Below, piece by piece: positions 18,087 through 27,083 of a stretch of DNA of 64,000 nucleotides. The translations under genes and the position numbers were made by a program. The notes under the pieces were generated by a model that worked only from the letters and a program-made list of their open reading frames with translations, did no database searches and was not told where the DNA came from. Origin of the DNA: an uncultured Lachnospiraceae bacterium (GTDB taxonomy: Bacteria; Bacillota; Clostridia; Lachnospirales; Lachnospiraceae); assembly GCA_910586275.1 (NCBI GenBank), contig CAJUIM010000001.1, positions 1 through 64,000 on the forward strand. Direction: 5' to 3'. Every line of letters starts with the position of its first letter. Within the stretch, counting starts at the first letter, position 1.

Positions 18087-19115
18087 TCACTCTACCTCTT
18101 TCCCATATTTTTTCTTTAATTCATCCGCATAATTGCTAATATCGTCTTCGGGGAAAATACGGAAGTCATTAATCGTGCACTCCTCACAGAATTTACATAC
18201 CTTATCCCTTCCGTCCAGCATCTGCCGCCGGAATTCCATATATCCTTCCCCATTCCAAATATCCACCAGACTCCGGTGATTGCAGTCATCCAATATCCTT
18301 GGATAATAAACCGCATAACACCCCACAATTTTTCCGTCCGGATTAATCTGCATCGTATAAAATGCCTGCGGGCATACTTTCACATGCTTCATTGGCAGCC
18401 CAAACTGCGTCTTCATATTCTTGGCTTCATACAAATCATCGTTATATGCCACGTCAGGAAAAATCGGTACTGTATTTTCAATGCCAATGGTATCGCATAT
18501 ATCTCCAAAAATATCAAAATAACGCTTTTTATCCTCTTCCCCGTCCAAAGCAATATCCACAATCTTCAAATACATCTGCGTATCTACCTTATGCTCATAA
18601 AAATATCGGATATTTCCCACAAATTCCTCAAAATCAAGCTGAACGCCGCAGACATCATAATATTTCCCAGCACTGGTTCCCTGAAGTGATATAACCAACC
18701 GATCAAGCCCTGCCGCAATCAGTCCGTCCGACATCTGTTTTGTCAGCAGCGACCCGTTTGTCAATACTTCCACTGTATTGGCAACTTCTGCTTCTTTCGC
18801 CTTTTTTACCATAGATACAATATCCTTGTGCAAAAGCGGCTCTCCCATGCCCACAAAGCGAAGCGTCTTTATTTTCTCCGGAAATTGCTTCAATTCGTCA
18901 ATACATTTTTCATATAACTCATATTTCATTATCGGCCATTCCGTCACAAATTTTCTGTCCTGCTTCGGAATCGAATGATGGCAGTACTTGCATGTAAAAT
19001 TACAAGCATATATCGGAAAAAACTGAACTACATAAGGTGTGGATAAAGGCAGGCTTTCCGCCAAATTATTCCTCTTTCCCCCCGGGGCTTCACTGTTTAA
19101 TAATCTTGCCTTCAT
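18087..19115 (-). CDS. Radical SAM/SPASM protein
   Basis: 342 residues without the Rossmann-like domain. CNFTCKYCHH carries the radical SAM Cys triad; RFVGMGEPLLH is the SAM-binding GGE-like motif; a C-terminal CKFCEEC motif and an earlier Cys (CPQAFY, GCYAVYY) fit a SPASM auxiliary-cluster domain. The ATG at 19115 has AGGAG. It lies in a run of three consecutive radical SAM genes (16803-20214) with gaps of 0-4 bases, so the products are made together. Substrate unknown. Confidence 0.85.
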   Translation of the reverse strand: MKARLLNSEAPGGKRNNLAESLPLSTPYVVQFFPIYACNFTCKYCHHSIPKQDRKFVTEWPIMKYELYEKCIDELKQFPEKIKTLRFVGMGEPLLHKDIVSMVKKAKEAEVANTVEVLTNGSLLTKQMSDGLIAAGLDRLVISLQGTSAGKYYDVCGVQLDFEEFVGNIRYFYEHKVDTQMYLKIVDIALDGEEDKKRYFDIFGDICDTIGIENTVPIFPDVAYNDDLYEAKNMKTQFGLPMKHVKVCPQAFYTMQINPDGKIVGCYAVYYPRILDDCNHRSLVDIWNGEGYMEFRRQMLDGRDKVCKFCEECTINDFRIFPEDDISNYADELKKKYGKEVE

Positions 19116-19119
19116 CTGA

Positions 19120-20214
19120 TTACTTCTCCTTTAATGTTTCATGAAAAGGAATTTTCGTTACAGCCTCTTCTCCAAATACCTCATCGGAATTAACGGGCAA
19201 TTCATGATTGTACACACATTTTTCAATATACTTACATATAAAATCTTTATCCTGTGCAATGGTGCAGACATCTACATGTTCGCCGAAATATTTTATATTG
19301 AACCCTCTTTCAATGATATCTTTTAACGGCTCATTAAAGATATTCCCAATCGAAATATGGATATACGGACACGGCAGGACATCCCCATACTGTGTGACCG
19401 AAAACATACCCTTCACCGCGATACATCCCATTTCCAGACCATACCCCGGCGTCAGGTGCGAATAGACATGATATTTCTTTTCCAATGTATTAAAAAACTT
19501 TAAATCTTCATCATCAATCATAATATCATATTGTCCTTCCCATGCGCCCACCGGCTTGGCAAAGGATACAAATACACCGATATTCATATTATTAAAATAC
19601 TCTATAAAGCGGATAAACTCCTCCGTATAAAGCCTTTGCTTTGTCACCACCGTCTGGATAAAAAGATCTAAGCCGGCTTCCTGACACGCTTTCACCGCAT
19701 CCATAGTATGCTTATAAGATCCTTCATATGCCCGGAATGCATCGTGGCCTTCTTCCTCCAGATTGTCAATGGATAACTGCACCCGGTCAACGCCGATTTC
19801 CTTCAGATGCTTTGCTCTTTCCAAATCCAAAAACCATCCGTTCGTGTCTACATTAATATAAAACTTCTGCGGATCTATCGCTTCCACAATCTGATCAAAA
19901 TCTTTAAACACCAATGGTTCGCCGCCTGTGATCACAAATCTTGCCAGCCCCAGTTCGTCTGCCTGCCTAGCCAATTCCCTTACATCATCCACATTCATGG
20001 AATGATTGCTGTTCAATCCACGGAACCGCTTAATGGAACAGTGTGTACAATGAAAATTGCAGGCATAATTATACTGCATCTGAATAATCGCAATAGATTC
20101 CCCTCTTTTTATCTTCTCTTCGAATTTCTGAATTTTTTCATAAACATACGGCTTTTTTTCCTTCAGGCTGTTTCTTTTATTGCTCTCTCTTTCTGTCAAT
20201 ACACTATCACTCAT
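19120..20214 (-). CDS. Radical SAM/SPASM protein
   Basis: 364 residues. CNFHCTHCSIKRF supplies the cluster Cys, VITGGEPLVF the GGE motif, and DVLPCPYIHISIGNI plus later Cys a SPASM-like region. The overall look is that of the PqqE/NirJ-like group, whose members act on peptides or cofactors. Strong AAGGAG site before the ATG at 20214. It is first of three contiguous radical SAM genes and directly downstream of a large glycosyltransferase. No small precursor peptide gene was found beside it. Confidence 0.85.
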   Translation of the reverse strand: MSDSVLTERESNKRNSLKEKKPYVYEKIQKFEEKIKRGESIAIIQMQYNYACNFHCTHCSIKRFRGLNSNHSMNVDDVRELARQADELGLARFVITGGEPLVFKDFDQIVEAIDPQKFYINVDTNGWFLDLERAKHLKEIGVDRVQLSIDNLEEEGHDAFRAYEGSYKHTMDAVKACQEAGLDLFIQTVVTKQRLYTEEFIRFIEYFNNMNIGVFVSFAKPVGAWEGQYDIMIDDEDLKFFNTLEKKYHVYSHLTPGYGLEMGCIAVKGMFSVTQYGDVLPCPYIHISIGNIFNEPLKDIIERGFNIKYFGEHVDVCTIAQDKDFICKYIEKCVYNHELPVNSDEVFGEEAVTKIPFHETLKEK

Positions 20215-20229
20215 CTTCTCTTCTCCTTT

Positions 20230-22524
20230 TTATAAATTTGTTATTTTTTGGAATAACTCAACCGCTTCCGCTATGTTGTTCACGCCAAATTGCCGGGCAT
20301 CTAATACAAGCCCCCCATTATCGCTAAATCCTGTTTCGTACCCTGTTTCGGCAAGTTCTTCTTCCCCCGTCCAATATAATTTCTCTGTTGCCGCCGGATA
20401 CAGCACTTGATCATACCACATGCCCAATTCATCATCCAGACACCAAGCATTGTAGTGCAGTTTTTCTAATATCATAATATAATCCAGCGCTTTCCTGCTC
20501 CTGCATCCCGTCAGAATCAGAAACGTTTTCTTAAAATCATGTCCTTGTATGATCTTGTTAAGTTCCTCCCTAAAGCAGTCTTCTGCATAATCCCTAAAAA
20601 ATTCTGACCAGAATAAACCTTCTGTAGAGGCTATGACTTGAAATGGGAGTTCCGCTTTTACTGGTGTAAATCCATACCCTCTTGGTGTCTCAGCCTTTAG
20701 CTTATTGATTAATTCAACATTATTCTTGGCAGCAATTGCCATATTGGCACCTAACGACTGATCTGCCATCCCCGCTATTGTCAAGGGGTATTTCAAGAAT
20801 AAAAAATTATCATTTAAAGCCAAACCTTTAATCGCCATATTAATGTCCTGTGTATATCCGTCCAGTATTTTTCCCGTTTTATCCAAAATATCCTTTAAAT
20901 ATTTCCGTCTAAATGCGGTATTGATATAATATAAAGGAATTCCATATATCAAAGTTCCATTTACGTCAGCCTGACTCTTTAAAGTTTCTATTCCGTTTAC
21001 CAGGCTCTCTTGATAACAATCCTTTCTATAACTTCTTGGAACAACAAATTTCCCACTTTGCACGGAATTTGACCCTGACCATTGGAAAAATCCCCTTTCC
21101 CAGCAAACCACATTTTCATTCTTATATTGAAGGACCATCTTTTTTAATGTTTCTAAAGCCCAAGGCAGCATGCCATCGTCAGAACCTAACGGAATAATAT
21201 AGGTTCCTACCGCTTTCCCATAAGCAAATTCAAAACTTTTCTGCAGAGGCAAGTCAACCGGTGTTTTATAATATTTAATCCGTGGCTCTGACATTTCATC
21301 AATTAATTGCTTAACCGCCGTATTGCCTCCCGTAGAATTGTCGGAAACAACAATTTCATACTCTTCTTTTTCGATTCCCCTTTGCTGCAATACTGTCTGT
21401 AATGTGTACCGCAACGTATAAGCTGAATTTCTTGCCGGAATAACAACAGAAAATAAACATTTGTCTTTTTTCTTCAATCCCTCAATGAAATCATATTGGT
21501 AGATGCGGCTCACATATTCCGTATAACTCCCTAAATAGCCAAAACAGATTTCATCAAAGTATATTTCCCCCCTATATTCCGATAAGCATTCCACTTGGCC
21601 TGCCATACTATTTTTCTTTAACTGCATCATAGAGAAACGTGATCCAATCAAATTATAGTAGCTATTCTTCTCAAGCATTTTTTTCAGCTGCTCCATAACC
21701 TGATTTTCATTTCCATCGGACAAACAAACAGTACATGAATTTTTCCCCAGCACTCCCAACAATTTCTCTGTCAAAGCAATTTGTTCCCCATCAAAATATT
21801 GATCTTGAATAAGCAAAAACTGATCTGATGTTCTATCACTGAATTCATACCTTAAAAATCCACAGTTAGGTTCACATCCGATAAAATAATTCCCAAAAAA
21901 GCTGTGCCAAAAAGAATCAATGCTTTTCAGCTTATCACCTATGCACAGCAGAAGCAAGCACAGAAAGAATTTAGATAAATTATACTCTGTCACAAACAGT
22001 TCCCTGAAATATTCAGTCTTATCTTCCACTGCTTTGGTTTCCCATTCCAATACCCCTTGCCTTACCAAGTCCTTTTCTCGTGCAAGTTCCTTTTCATAAC
22101 AGTTCTTTGCTTCTGACAGAAAAAGTTCGTCATAAAAAATCTCTCTGCTTTCATTTGTTCCTGCCATCAATGCCATATATGTATAGTAAGCCAAAATTTT
22201 TTGCATCTTTGCCCCAAAAGAATCCCCTGCCCTCGCCTCCGTCTCATACTGTAACTGAGCAAGCAGGACTCCATACGGCCCAGGAAAATGCCAGCTTTCC
22301 TTCCCGCCAATTGTCTGCCTTACCATATCAAAATTATTTTCATGCAAATATAGAGATGCCCTGACAAATGTATAGTAATTATCAACCGGCTTATATTGAA
22401 ATAAGCGGTCCAACTCCTGATGAAGTTTATCCGATGGCTCTTTCCCTATTTTACGATAAACAGCTGTTAGTTTTTCATTTATCGTTTTTCTTTCTGTTGT
22501 CATAACCCCATTCGTATCTTGCAT
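20230..22524 (-). CDS. Large glycosyltransferase with central family 2 domain
   Basis: About 764 residues. The central part (~360-560) is GT2: LFSVVIPARNSAYTLRYTL, YEIVVSDNSTGG and IPLGSDDGMLPW with the acidic pair. The N-terminal ~350 residues and the C-terminal ~200 are unassigned; the N-terminal part is mostly helical by eye. Several starts are possible; ATG 22524 follows GAGAGG closely, while GTG at 22542 would extend the frame by six codons. Next gene upstream is the NeuB-cupin fusion, 27 bases away. Probably transfers an activated sugar to the growing glycan. Confidence 0.75.
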   Translation of the reverse strand: MQDTNGVMTTERKTINEKLTAVYRKIGKEPSDKLHQELDRLFQYKPVDNYYTFVRASLYLHENNFDMVRQTIGGKESWHFPGPYGVLLAQLQYETEARAGDSFGAKMQKILAYYTYMALMAGTNESREIFYDELFLSEAKNCYEKELAREKDLVRQGVLEWETKAVEDKTEYFRELFVTEYNLSKFFLCLLLLCIGDKLKSIDSFWHSFFGNYFIGCEPNCGFLRYEFSDRTSDQFLLIQDQYFDGEQIALTEKLLGVLGKNSCTVCLSDGNENQVMEQLKKMLEKNSYYNLIGSRFSMMQLKKNSMAGQVECLSEYRGEIYFDEICFGYLGSYTEYVSRIYQYDFIEGLKKKDKCLFSVVIPARNSAYTLRYTLQTVLQQRGIEKEEYEIVVSDNSTGGNTAVKQLIDEMSEPRIKYYKTPVDLPLQKSFEFAYGKAVGTYIIPLGSDDGMLPWALETLKKMVLQYKNENVVCWERGFFQWSGSNSVQSGKFVVPRSYRKDCYQESLVNGIETLKSQADVNGTLIYGIPLYYINTAFRRKYLKDILDKTGKILDGYTQDINMAIKGLALNDNFLFLKYPLTIAGMADQSLGANMAIAAKNNVELINKLKAETPRGYGFTPVKAELPFQVIASTEGLFWSEFFRDYAEDCFREELNKIIQGHDFKKTFLILTGCRSRKALDYIMILEKLHYNAWCLDDELGMWYDQVLYPAATEKLYWTGEEELAETGYETGFSDNGGLVLDARQFGVNNIAEAVELFQKITNL

Positions 22525-22551
22525 ATCACCTCTCATAATCACGGCACACTC

Positions 22552-24081
22552 TCAAAATCTAAAATTCGCCAGCATTTCCCCAGTTAAATAAATGGTAGTC
22601 TTTCTTGGATTCACAAACTCCCCTGCTTTTTCATAATAAGAATCATCCGCATAATGTGTCGTTGAAATTTCTTCAAACACACATCCTGTTTCGGAGCTGA
22701 AGCTATGGTCAACTCCTCTTTCCACTACCACAGTCTCCCCCTGCACCACATGGCGTATCTTACCATCACAGACCAAATCCAATGTCCCATATAATACTGT
22801 AAAAGTCTCTTCTTTCTTTTTATGCATATGCGCCGGATGCGCCTGCCCCGGAAACATTATCAATATTTTTTTACAGTACTCACGGTTAATGCAGTCAATC
22901 ATAGTAACGCCTGTTTTCTCAAATTGTTCCAATCCATAATGATGGGACAGCTGACAGGTACTGTCAATCGGAATCACTACATTGCTCTTTCTTATAATTT
23001 TCATGACCCTGTAAACAATTTCAAAAATATGTTCGGTGTCATCCCTCATGATTACATCATCAAGATACAGCGGCTGATTTTTCCTTATCACCTTATCCGC
23101 TACCGTAATCGCTGCATATTTTGACATTTTGCTTGCCAATACCTGATTAGGCTGGCATGGAAATGCATAGAAAATATCATCATAATCCACTTTATCACCC
23201 GGCTGCAAATCTCTGTTTGCGAATACGCCTCGCTGCAGAGCCAGCAAATCAGCTTTTTCTTTTTCCGATGGCTCATAACGCTTTCCGGCAACGCCGCACA
23301 TACGGTATGCCTGCATAGCAGCCTCCAGCCAATTGCCTACCTGTTCTGGCGTTGCGGAATATCCGTTCAAAGATACGGTATCCGTAGATACCCCCACATG
23401 TTTTTCAAAAATCTGCGCACCTTTGGCGACGGCAATTTTAATCGGTTCCATATTATCCGGAGATTCATGTGTCGAAAATCCTATATACATATCCGGATAT
23501 CTGTTTTTATACAAAGCAATCTGATTCATTTCCAGATGCTCATCCGGCGTAGGATATTCTGCTATGCAATGCATCAATGCCAGCTTTATTTGCCTATGCC
23601 TGAAAAAGGAAACTACCCGGTCTATATCCGCCATATCGCTTCCTGCCGCAGAAGCGATTACCGGTAATTCTGTTTTCGCTATTTCCTCCAAAAGCGGCCA
23701 ATCCGTAAAAGAGCAGCTTGCTATCTTAATCACATCATACCCTTGCTCGACCACCCGTTTCACCGACACTTCATCAAAGGGCGTACACATTGTATACATC
23801 CCCAGTGCCTCTGCTTCCTTCTTCAGTTCCAGAAACTCATCCGTGGTAAGCCTCGTCTCCTGAAAACGCTTTACATTCTTTATATCCGTCCGTTCCTTGT
23901 AATCAGGATGGATAAAGCTATCCAAATCCCGGTACTGGAACTTCACTGCAAAATCGAATTCATTTTCGTATTTCTCTGTAACTTTCTTCAATTCCCGGAT
24001 AATCCGCCTGCCATGTTCCACATCTCCCTGATGGTTATTCGCCATCTCAAATGTAAACAGCGGTTTCTCAAATAATGCCAT
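22552..24081 (-). CDS. NeuB-family nonulosonate synthase fused to a C-terminal cupin domain
   Basis: 509 residues. Residues 1-~270 are the NeuB aldolase-like barrel (FEMANNHQGD, FAVKFQ, CTPFDE, IKIASCS, GFSTHE, EKHVG), followed by a SAF/antifreeze-like segment (~285-345; RGVFANRDLQPGD). NeuB enzymes condense PEP with an N-acetylated aminosugar to make sialic, legionaminic or pseudaminic acids. The extra ~160 residues hold a cupin with a metal-site-like HPAHMHKKKEE, TFTVLYG and GVDHSF; fused cupins often isomerise or epimerise sugars. No NeuC/LegG-type epimerase, acetyltransferase or CMP-sugar synthetase lies in the window, so the product is unknown. Start 24081 has GAGAGGG. Confidence 0.85.
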   Translation of the reverse strand: MALFEKPLFTFEMANNHQGDVEHGRRIIRELKKVTEKYENEFDFAVKFQYRDLDSFIHPDYKERTDIKNVKRFQETRLTTDEFLELKKEAEALGMYTMCTPFDEVSVKRVVEQGYDVIKIASCSFTDWPLLEEIAKTELPVIASAAGSDMADIDRVVSFFRHRQIKLALMHCIAEYPTPDEHLEMNQIALYKNRYPDMYIGFSTHESPDNMEPIKIAVAKGAQIFEKHVGVSTDTVSLNGYSATPEQVGNWLEAAMQAYRMCGVAGKRYEPSEKEKADLLALQRGVFANRDLQPGDKVDYDDIFYAFPCQPNQVLASKMSKYAAITVADKVIRKNQPLYLDDVIMRDDTEHIFEIVYRVMKIIRKSNVVIPIDSTCQLSHHYGLEQFEKTGVTMIDCINREYCKKILIMFPGQAHPAHMHKKKEETFTVLYGTLDLVCDGKIRHVVQGETVVVERGVDHSFSSETGCVFEEISTTHYADDSYYEKAGEFVNPRKTTIYLTGEMLANFRF

Positions 24082-24167
24082 AAGTAATTCCCTCTCTTTT
24101 CATCACTTCTTACAACATGCGTCCATTATAACATATTAAATTGTAAGATATATACACCTCATTTTTC

Positions 24168-25955
24168 CTACATTCCCATCAATTCCCTCTCCGCTTCCCG
24201 CAGTTCCTCCTCGCTCAGGAAGGGGTATGGATTTTCCAGAAGAGCCGAGACACGTTTGCCTGTCTTGGCATCCACGCTGGAAATGCACTTCGGTATCTCG
24301 TCAAACCACAAAGACCCGACGATATCGCAAAGCACCGCCCCCTCCGTCTCCATCGCTTTCTTTACTGCCGGCCGGATATCCTCTTCTTTTTCAATCTTTA
24401 CATAAGGAATGTCATAGGCATATGCGATTTTTTCCAAGTCGGGCATGAAAACGCCGCTTTGCTCATTGCTGCCCACATAAAATCCGTCGAAATTCCTGTC
24501 CTGCATAGTGGTAATCGCCGCATACCCGATATTATTGAAAATAAACATCTTTGCATCAACACCGTTTGAGACTATGGTTTCCAATTCCTGCAGATTCAGC
24601 TGGAAACTTCCGTCTCCCTCAATCACTATCGTCCGTTTTTCCCCGCTGGCATAATATGCCCCCACTGCAGACGGCAGCGCAAACCCCATGGAACCCATGC
24701 CCATGGAGGAAATTGTTTTCTGCCCTCTCTTATGGGTGAATGCAATATGCCCCGCCGTATTGCAGCGGCTCGTGGAAGATATGACAATCGTGTCATCTTC
24801 TTCGGCATACTTGGAAATTTCCTCCGTCACCTTATAAAGATTCACTTTTTCTTCCTTCTCCTGCTTCTCACCCAAAATCGGAAAACGGCTTTTCATTCTG
24901 CGGCAGCTTTCCATCCAGGCAGAATACTGCGGCAGGCTATCCTCTTCCAACAGTTCCAGCAAGGCATCCGCATATCGCCTCACATCCCCGGCCAACGGAT
25001 ACACATCCGTCATGGCAAGCTTCCTGATCTCATTCGCATCAATATCCACTATTACTTTCTTGGCCCGGTATGCAAAATGGCTTTCATTGAAAGCAGTAAT
25101 CATATTATCCATGCGGCTGCCCAATACAATCAGGCAGTCACAGGTCTGCAGAATCAAATTGGAATATCTGGGTGCCTGAAGCCCCGGGCTGCCGAAAAAC
25201 CCGTCTTCATCCGTAGCCATGAAATCCAAAACCCGCCAAGTAGCCAAAACAGGTATCTGCGTCTTTTCCACAAATTTCCGGACCGCCTGCTGCGCACCCG
25301 CAGATACCATTCCCTGTCCCACTAAAAGAAGCGGCCTCTTTGCTTCCTGCAATAGTTCCAAAGTATACTTAGCGGCCTCTGAATAACCTTCCTCCGCTTC
25401 CTCTGTCTCCGGCATATAATGGCGCAGCTGCTTTTCCTCTATTTCCGCCGACTGCACGTCAAGGGGAATGTCTATCCAGACCGGTCCCTTCCTGCCATGC
25501 GTAGCCAGATACACGCTTTTTTCCAATTCATATGCGATATCTTCCGGTTCCATAACTGTCACCGCATATTTCGTCACAGGAGCGGCCATGGCCACAATAT
25601 CGTTTTCCTGCGCCCCGTACTGCCGCACCCCACGCAGACGGGCAAAATCCTCCCGCTTCACCTGTCCGCTTAAATAAATCACAGGCGTGGAATCCACATA
25701 AGCCGCAGCAGCCCCTGTCAATGCATTTGTCCCGCCAGGCCCGGTAGTGACAAGGCAGACATTGAGCCTTTCCTCATACATGGAATAAGCCTGTGCCGCT
25801 ATAGCGGCTGCCTGCTCATGATGGCAGCATACATACTTTACGCCGCTCCTCCCCATGGAATCCACCAAATGCATAATTCCTCCGCCGGTCAATGTGAATA
25901 CATGCCTGACTCCCTGCTCCATTAAATACTTAAAAACATAATCAGATAACTTCAT
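24168..25955 (-). CDS. Thiamine diphosphate-dependent enzyme, acetolactate synthase-like
   Basis: 595 residues with the three-domain ThDP layout: N-terminal domain with the catalytic Glu in CCHHEQAA and TTGPGGTNA, a central domain, and a C-terminal ThDP/Mg site EGDGSFQLN...IFNN (GDG...NN). Resembles IlvB, but no regulatory subunit or other branched-chain amino acid gene is near. In glycan clusters related enzymes such as YerE add a two-carbon unit from pyruvate to a keto-sugar; that role is inference. The start at 25955 is chosen because GGAGG lies before it and the protein then begins MKLSDYVFKYLMEQG, as in the family; an upstream in-frame start at 26057 adds 34 atypical residues. Confidence 0.85.
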   Translation of the reverse strand: MKLSDYVFKYLMEQGVRHVFTLTGGGIMHLVDSMGRSGVKYVCCHHEQAAAIAAQAYSMYEERLNVCLVTTGPGGTNALTGAAAAYVDSTPVIYLSGQVKREDFARLRGVRQYGAQENDIVAMAAPVTKYAVTVMEPEDIAYELEKSVYLATHGRKGPVWIDIPLDVQSAEIEEKQLRHYMPETEEAEEGYSEAAKYTLELLQEAKRPLLLVGQGMVSAGAQQAVRKFVEKTQIPVLATWRVLDFMATDEDGFFGSPGLQAPRYSNLILQTCDCLIVLGSRMDNMITAFNESHFAYRAKKVIVDIDANEIRKLAMTDVYPLAGDVRRYADALLELLEEDSLPQYSAWMESCRRMKSRFPILGEKQEKEEKVNLYKVTEEISKYAEEDDTIVISSTSRCNTAGHIAFTHKRGQKTISSMGMGSMGFALPSAVGAYYASGEKRTIVIEGDGSFQLNLQELETIVSNGVDAKMFIFNNIGYAAITTMQDRNFDGFYVGSNEQSGVFMPDLEKIAYAYDIPYVKIEKEEDIRPAVKKAMETEGAVLCDIVGSLWFDEIPKCISSVDAKTGKRVSALLENPYPFLSEEELREAERELMGM

Positions 25956-26202
25956 GAATAAACCTCCGCTCCTATGTATAATAAAAAAGCCCATGGCAAG
26001 CAGAATTCTACCACGAACTACAATGTACAGCCTATATCCTGTCCCCCTATTTTCCACATCCCTGCACTGTTTTAAATATCATCCATGATAAATTATGCTA
26101 AACAACATTTTTATAACATAGACAGCCATGCCGCCCTCTGTCTTATGCTGCCAACAATAAAATAAGATATATATACCTTCATTTTATGTTGTTAAATACA
26201 TA

Positions 26203-26235
26203 TGCCGATATATACTCGTATTTTATATATCGGCA
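26203..26235. repeat. Perfect 12-bp inverted repeat (hairpin or operator)
   Basis: Arms TGCCGATATATA at 26203-26214 and its exact complement at 26224-26235, with a 9-base spacer. It lacks a T-run on the minus strand, so it is a poor intrinsic terminator. Because each arm contains GCCGATAT, the sigma-28 minus-10 consensus, it may instead be a regulatory site. Confidence 0.6.
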
Positions 26236-26254
26236 CATTTCTTTAATTTAATTA
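26227..26254 (-). promoter_or_regulatory. Possible sigma-28 promoter for the left block
   Basis: Read on the minus strand: TAAT, 16 bases, GCCGATAT. The minus-10 is a perfect match to the SigD consensus; the minus-35 has three of four bases and the spacer is one longer than in the other candidates here. It would start a transcript about 270 bases before the ThDP gene at 25955 and so bring the left 26 kb under flagellar control. Confidence 0.4.
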
Positions 26255-26359
26255 TAGGACATAGTTCAAAAATTAGCGGAATTCCCCGACTCCGGGCAAT
26301 CTTATGCCATCCGCAGTCCGCCGCTGCCGGTTCTTAAGTTTTCCCGTCCCCTCATCCAC

Positions 26360-27082
26360 TCAGCCCAGTCTTTCCCGCTCCCAGCTTCTGTCTGCCGCCT
26401 TCGCAGTCAATATTTTCTGAGACGGTGAGAAATCATACTCCTCCCGTTCTTCGAAAAATAATTTGAAAACACTTTCCAACAGCGGCGAATCGTCTGCATG
26501 GCACAGAAGAATGCCATTTTCCGTCACCAATTCGGACACATCCGCCAATACATCATACGGCTCCTCATAGTTTACCGTTCCGTTTATAAGGACAATATCG
26601 AAATATCGTTTCTGCAGCTGCAGGCATCCATAATCTCCGGCCAGATAACTCAGCTTGGGCAGCCGTTCTATACTTCCCATCCGTTCCATCCATGCCATGG
26701 ATGCCCCGTCCAGCGTATGGTAAGCACAGACAAGGGAAGATTCCTCATGGAAAGAGCCCAATAGTTCTGCCAGATGGCTGCTTAGCCAACCGTCCCCGCA
26801 TCCGTATTCCAAAATTCGGCACGGAGCGGAAGACCGAACCAAATATGCCGTCAGCAGCACATCAATCATTAAGACAGGCAAAGCCGTTTCCTCTTTTTCC
26901 TGCTTTATTTTCCCAATCAGCCGGAACAGCGTCTCGATCACCGCCTGATCCCTGTATTCCCCAGGACGCTGCACCGACATTCCCCCGCTGCCGGAGAGAA
27001 AATCTGTTAAGTCCAGCAGAATCCGCTCTTCTCCCTGTCGGCTATATATAAACTTGCAGTCTGTAAATGTTAAACTTCCCAT
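26360..27082 (-). CDS. SAM-methyltransferase-like protein (paralogue of 28035-28946)
   Basis: About 240 residues. After a short N-terminal beta-rich part (GEERILLDLTDFLS) comes a class I methyltransferase-like motif ILEYGCGDGWLSSHL, then YFDIVLINGTVNYEEPYDVL, resembling motif IV/post-motif regions. It shares this layout with 28035-28946 (GGERVLLDCNDFLS, VLEIGCMNGMMSYHI). Start 27082 follows GGAGGGAGGG; an upstream start at 27199 would run into the neighbour. One base separates it from the FkbM gene upstream. Probably methylates a sugar, though SAM binding is not proven. Confidence 0.65.
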   Translation of the reverse strand: MGSLTFTDCKFIYSRQGEERILLDLTDFLSGSGGMSVQRPGEYRDQAVIETLFRLIGKIKQEKEETALPVLMIDVLLTAYLVRSSAPCRILEYGCGDGWLSSHLAELLGSFHEESSLVCAYHTLDGASMAWMERMGSIERLPKLSYLAGDYGCLQLQKRYFDIVLINGTVNYEEPYDVLADVSELVTENGILLCHADDSPLLESVFKLFFEEREEYDFSPSQKILTAKAADRSWERERLG

Positions 27083-27083
27083 C

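Larger units (their letters stand above)
25956..26359. other. Intergenic region dividing the two glycosylation blocks
   Basis: About 400 bases without a supported gene. The middle (roughly 26090-26270) is strongly AT-rich and holds a perfect 12-bp inverted repeat and a sigma-28-like promoter on the minus strand; the part next to 26360 is GC-richer and may contain the end of the upstream transcript. It is the longest gene-free gap in the left 48 kb, so it is the natural place for a transcription restart. Confidence 0.6.

Noticed and set aside
16803..20214. RiPP-type maturation cluster with three radical SAM enzymes
   Set aside because: No small precursor peptide, protease or exporter was found alongside; the surroundings are glycan enzymes.
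24168..25955. Housekeeping acetolactate synthase (ilvB)
   Set aside because: No small subunit ilvN/ilvH or ilvC/ilvD neighbours; context is a glycan island, so only a family-level name is given.
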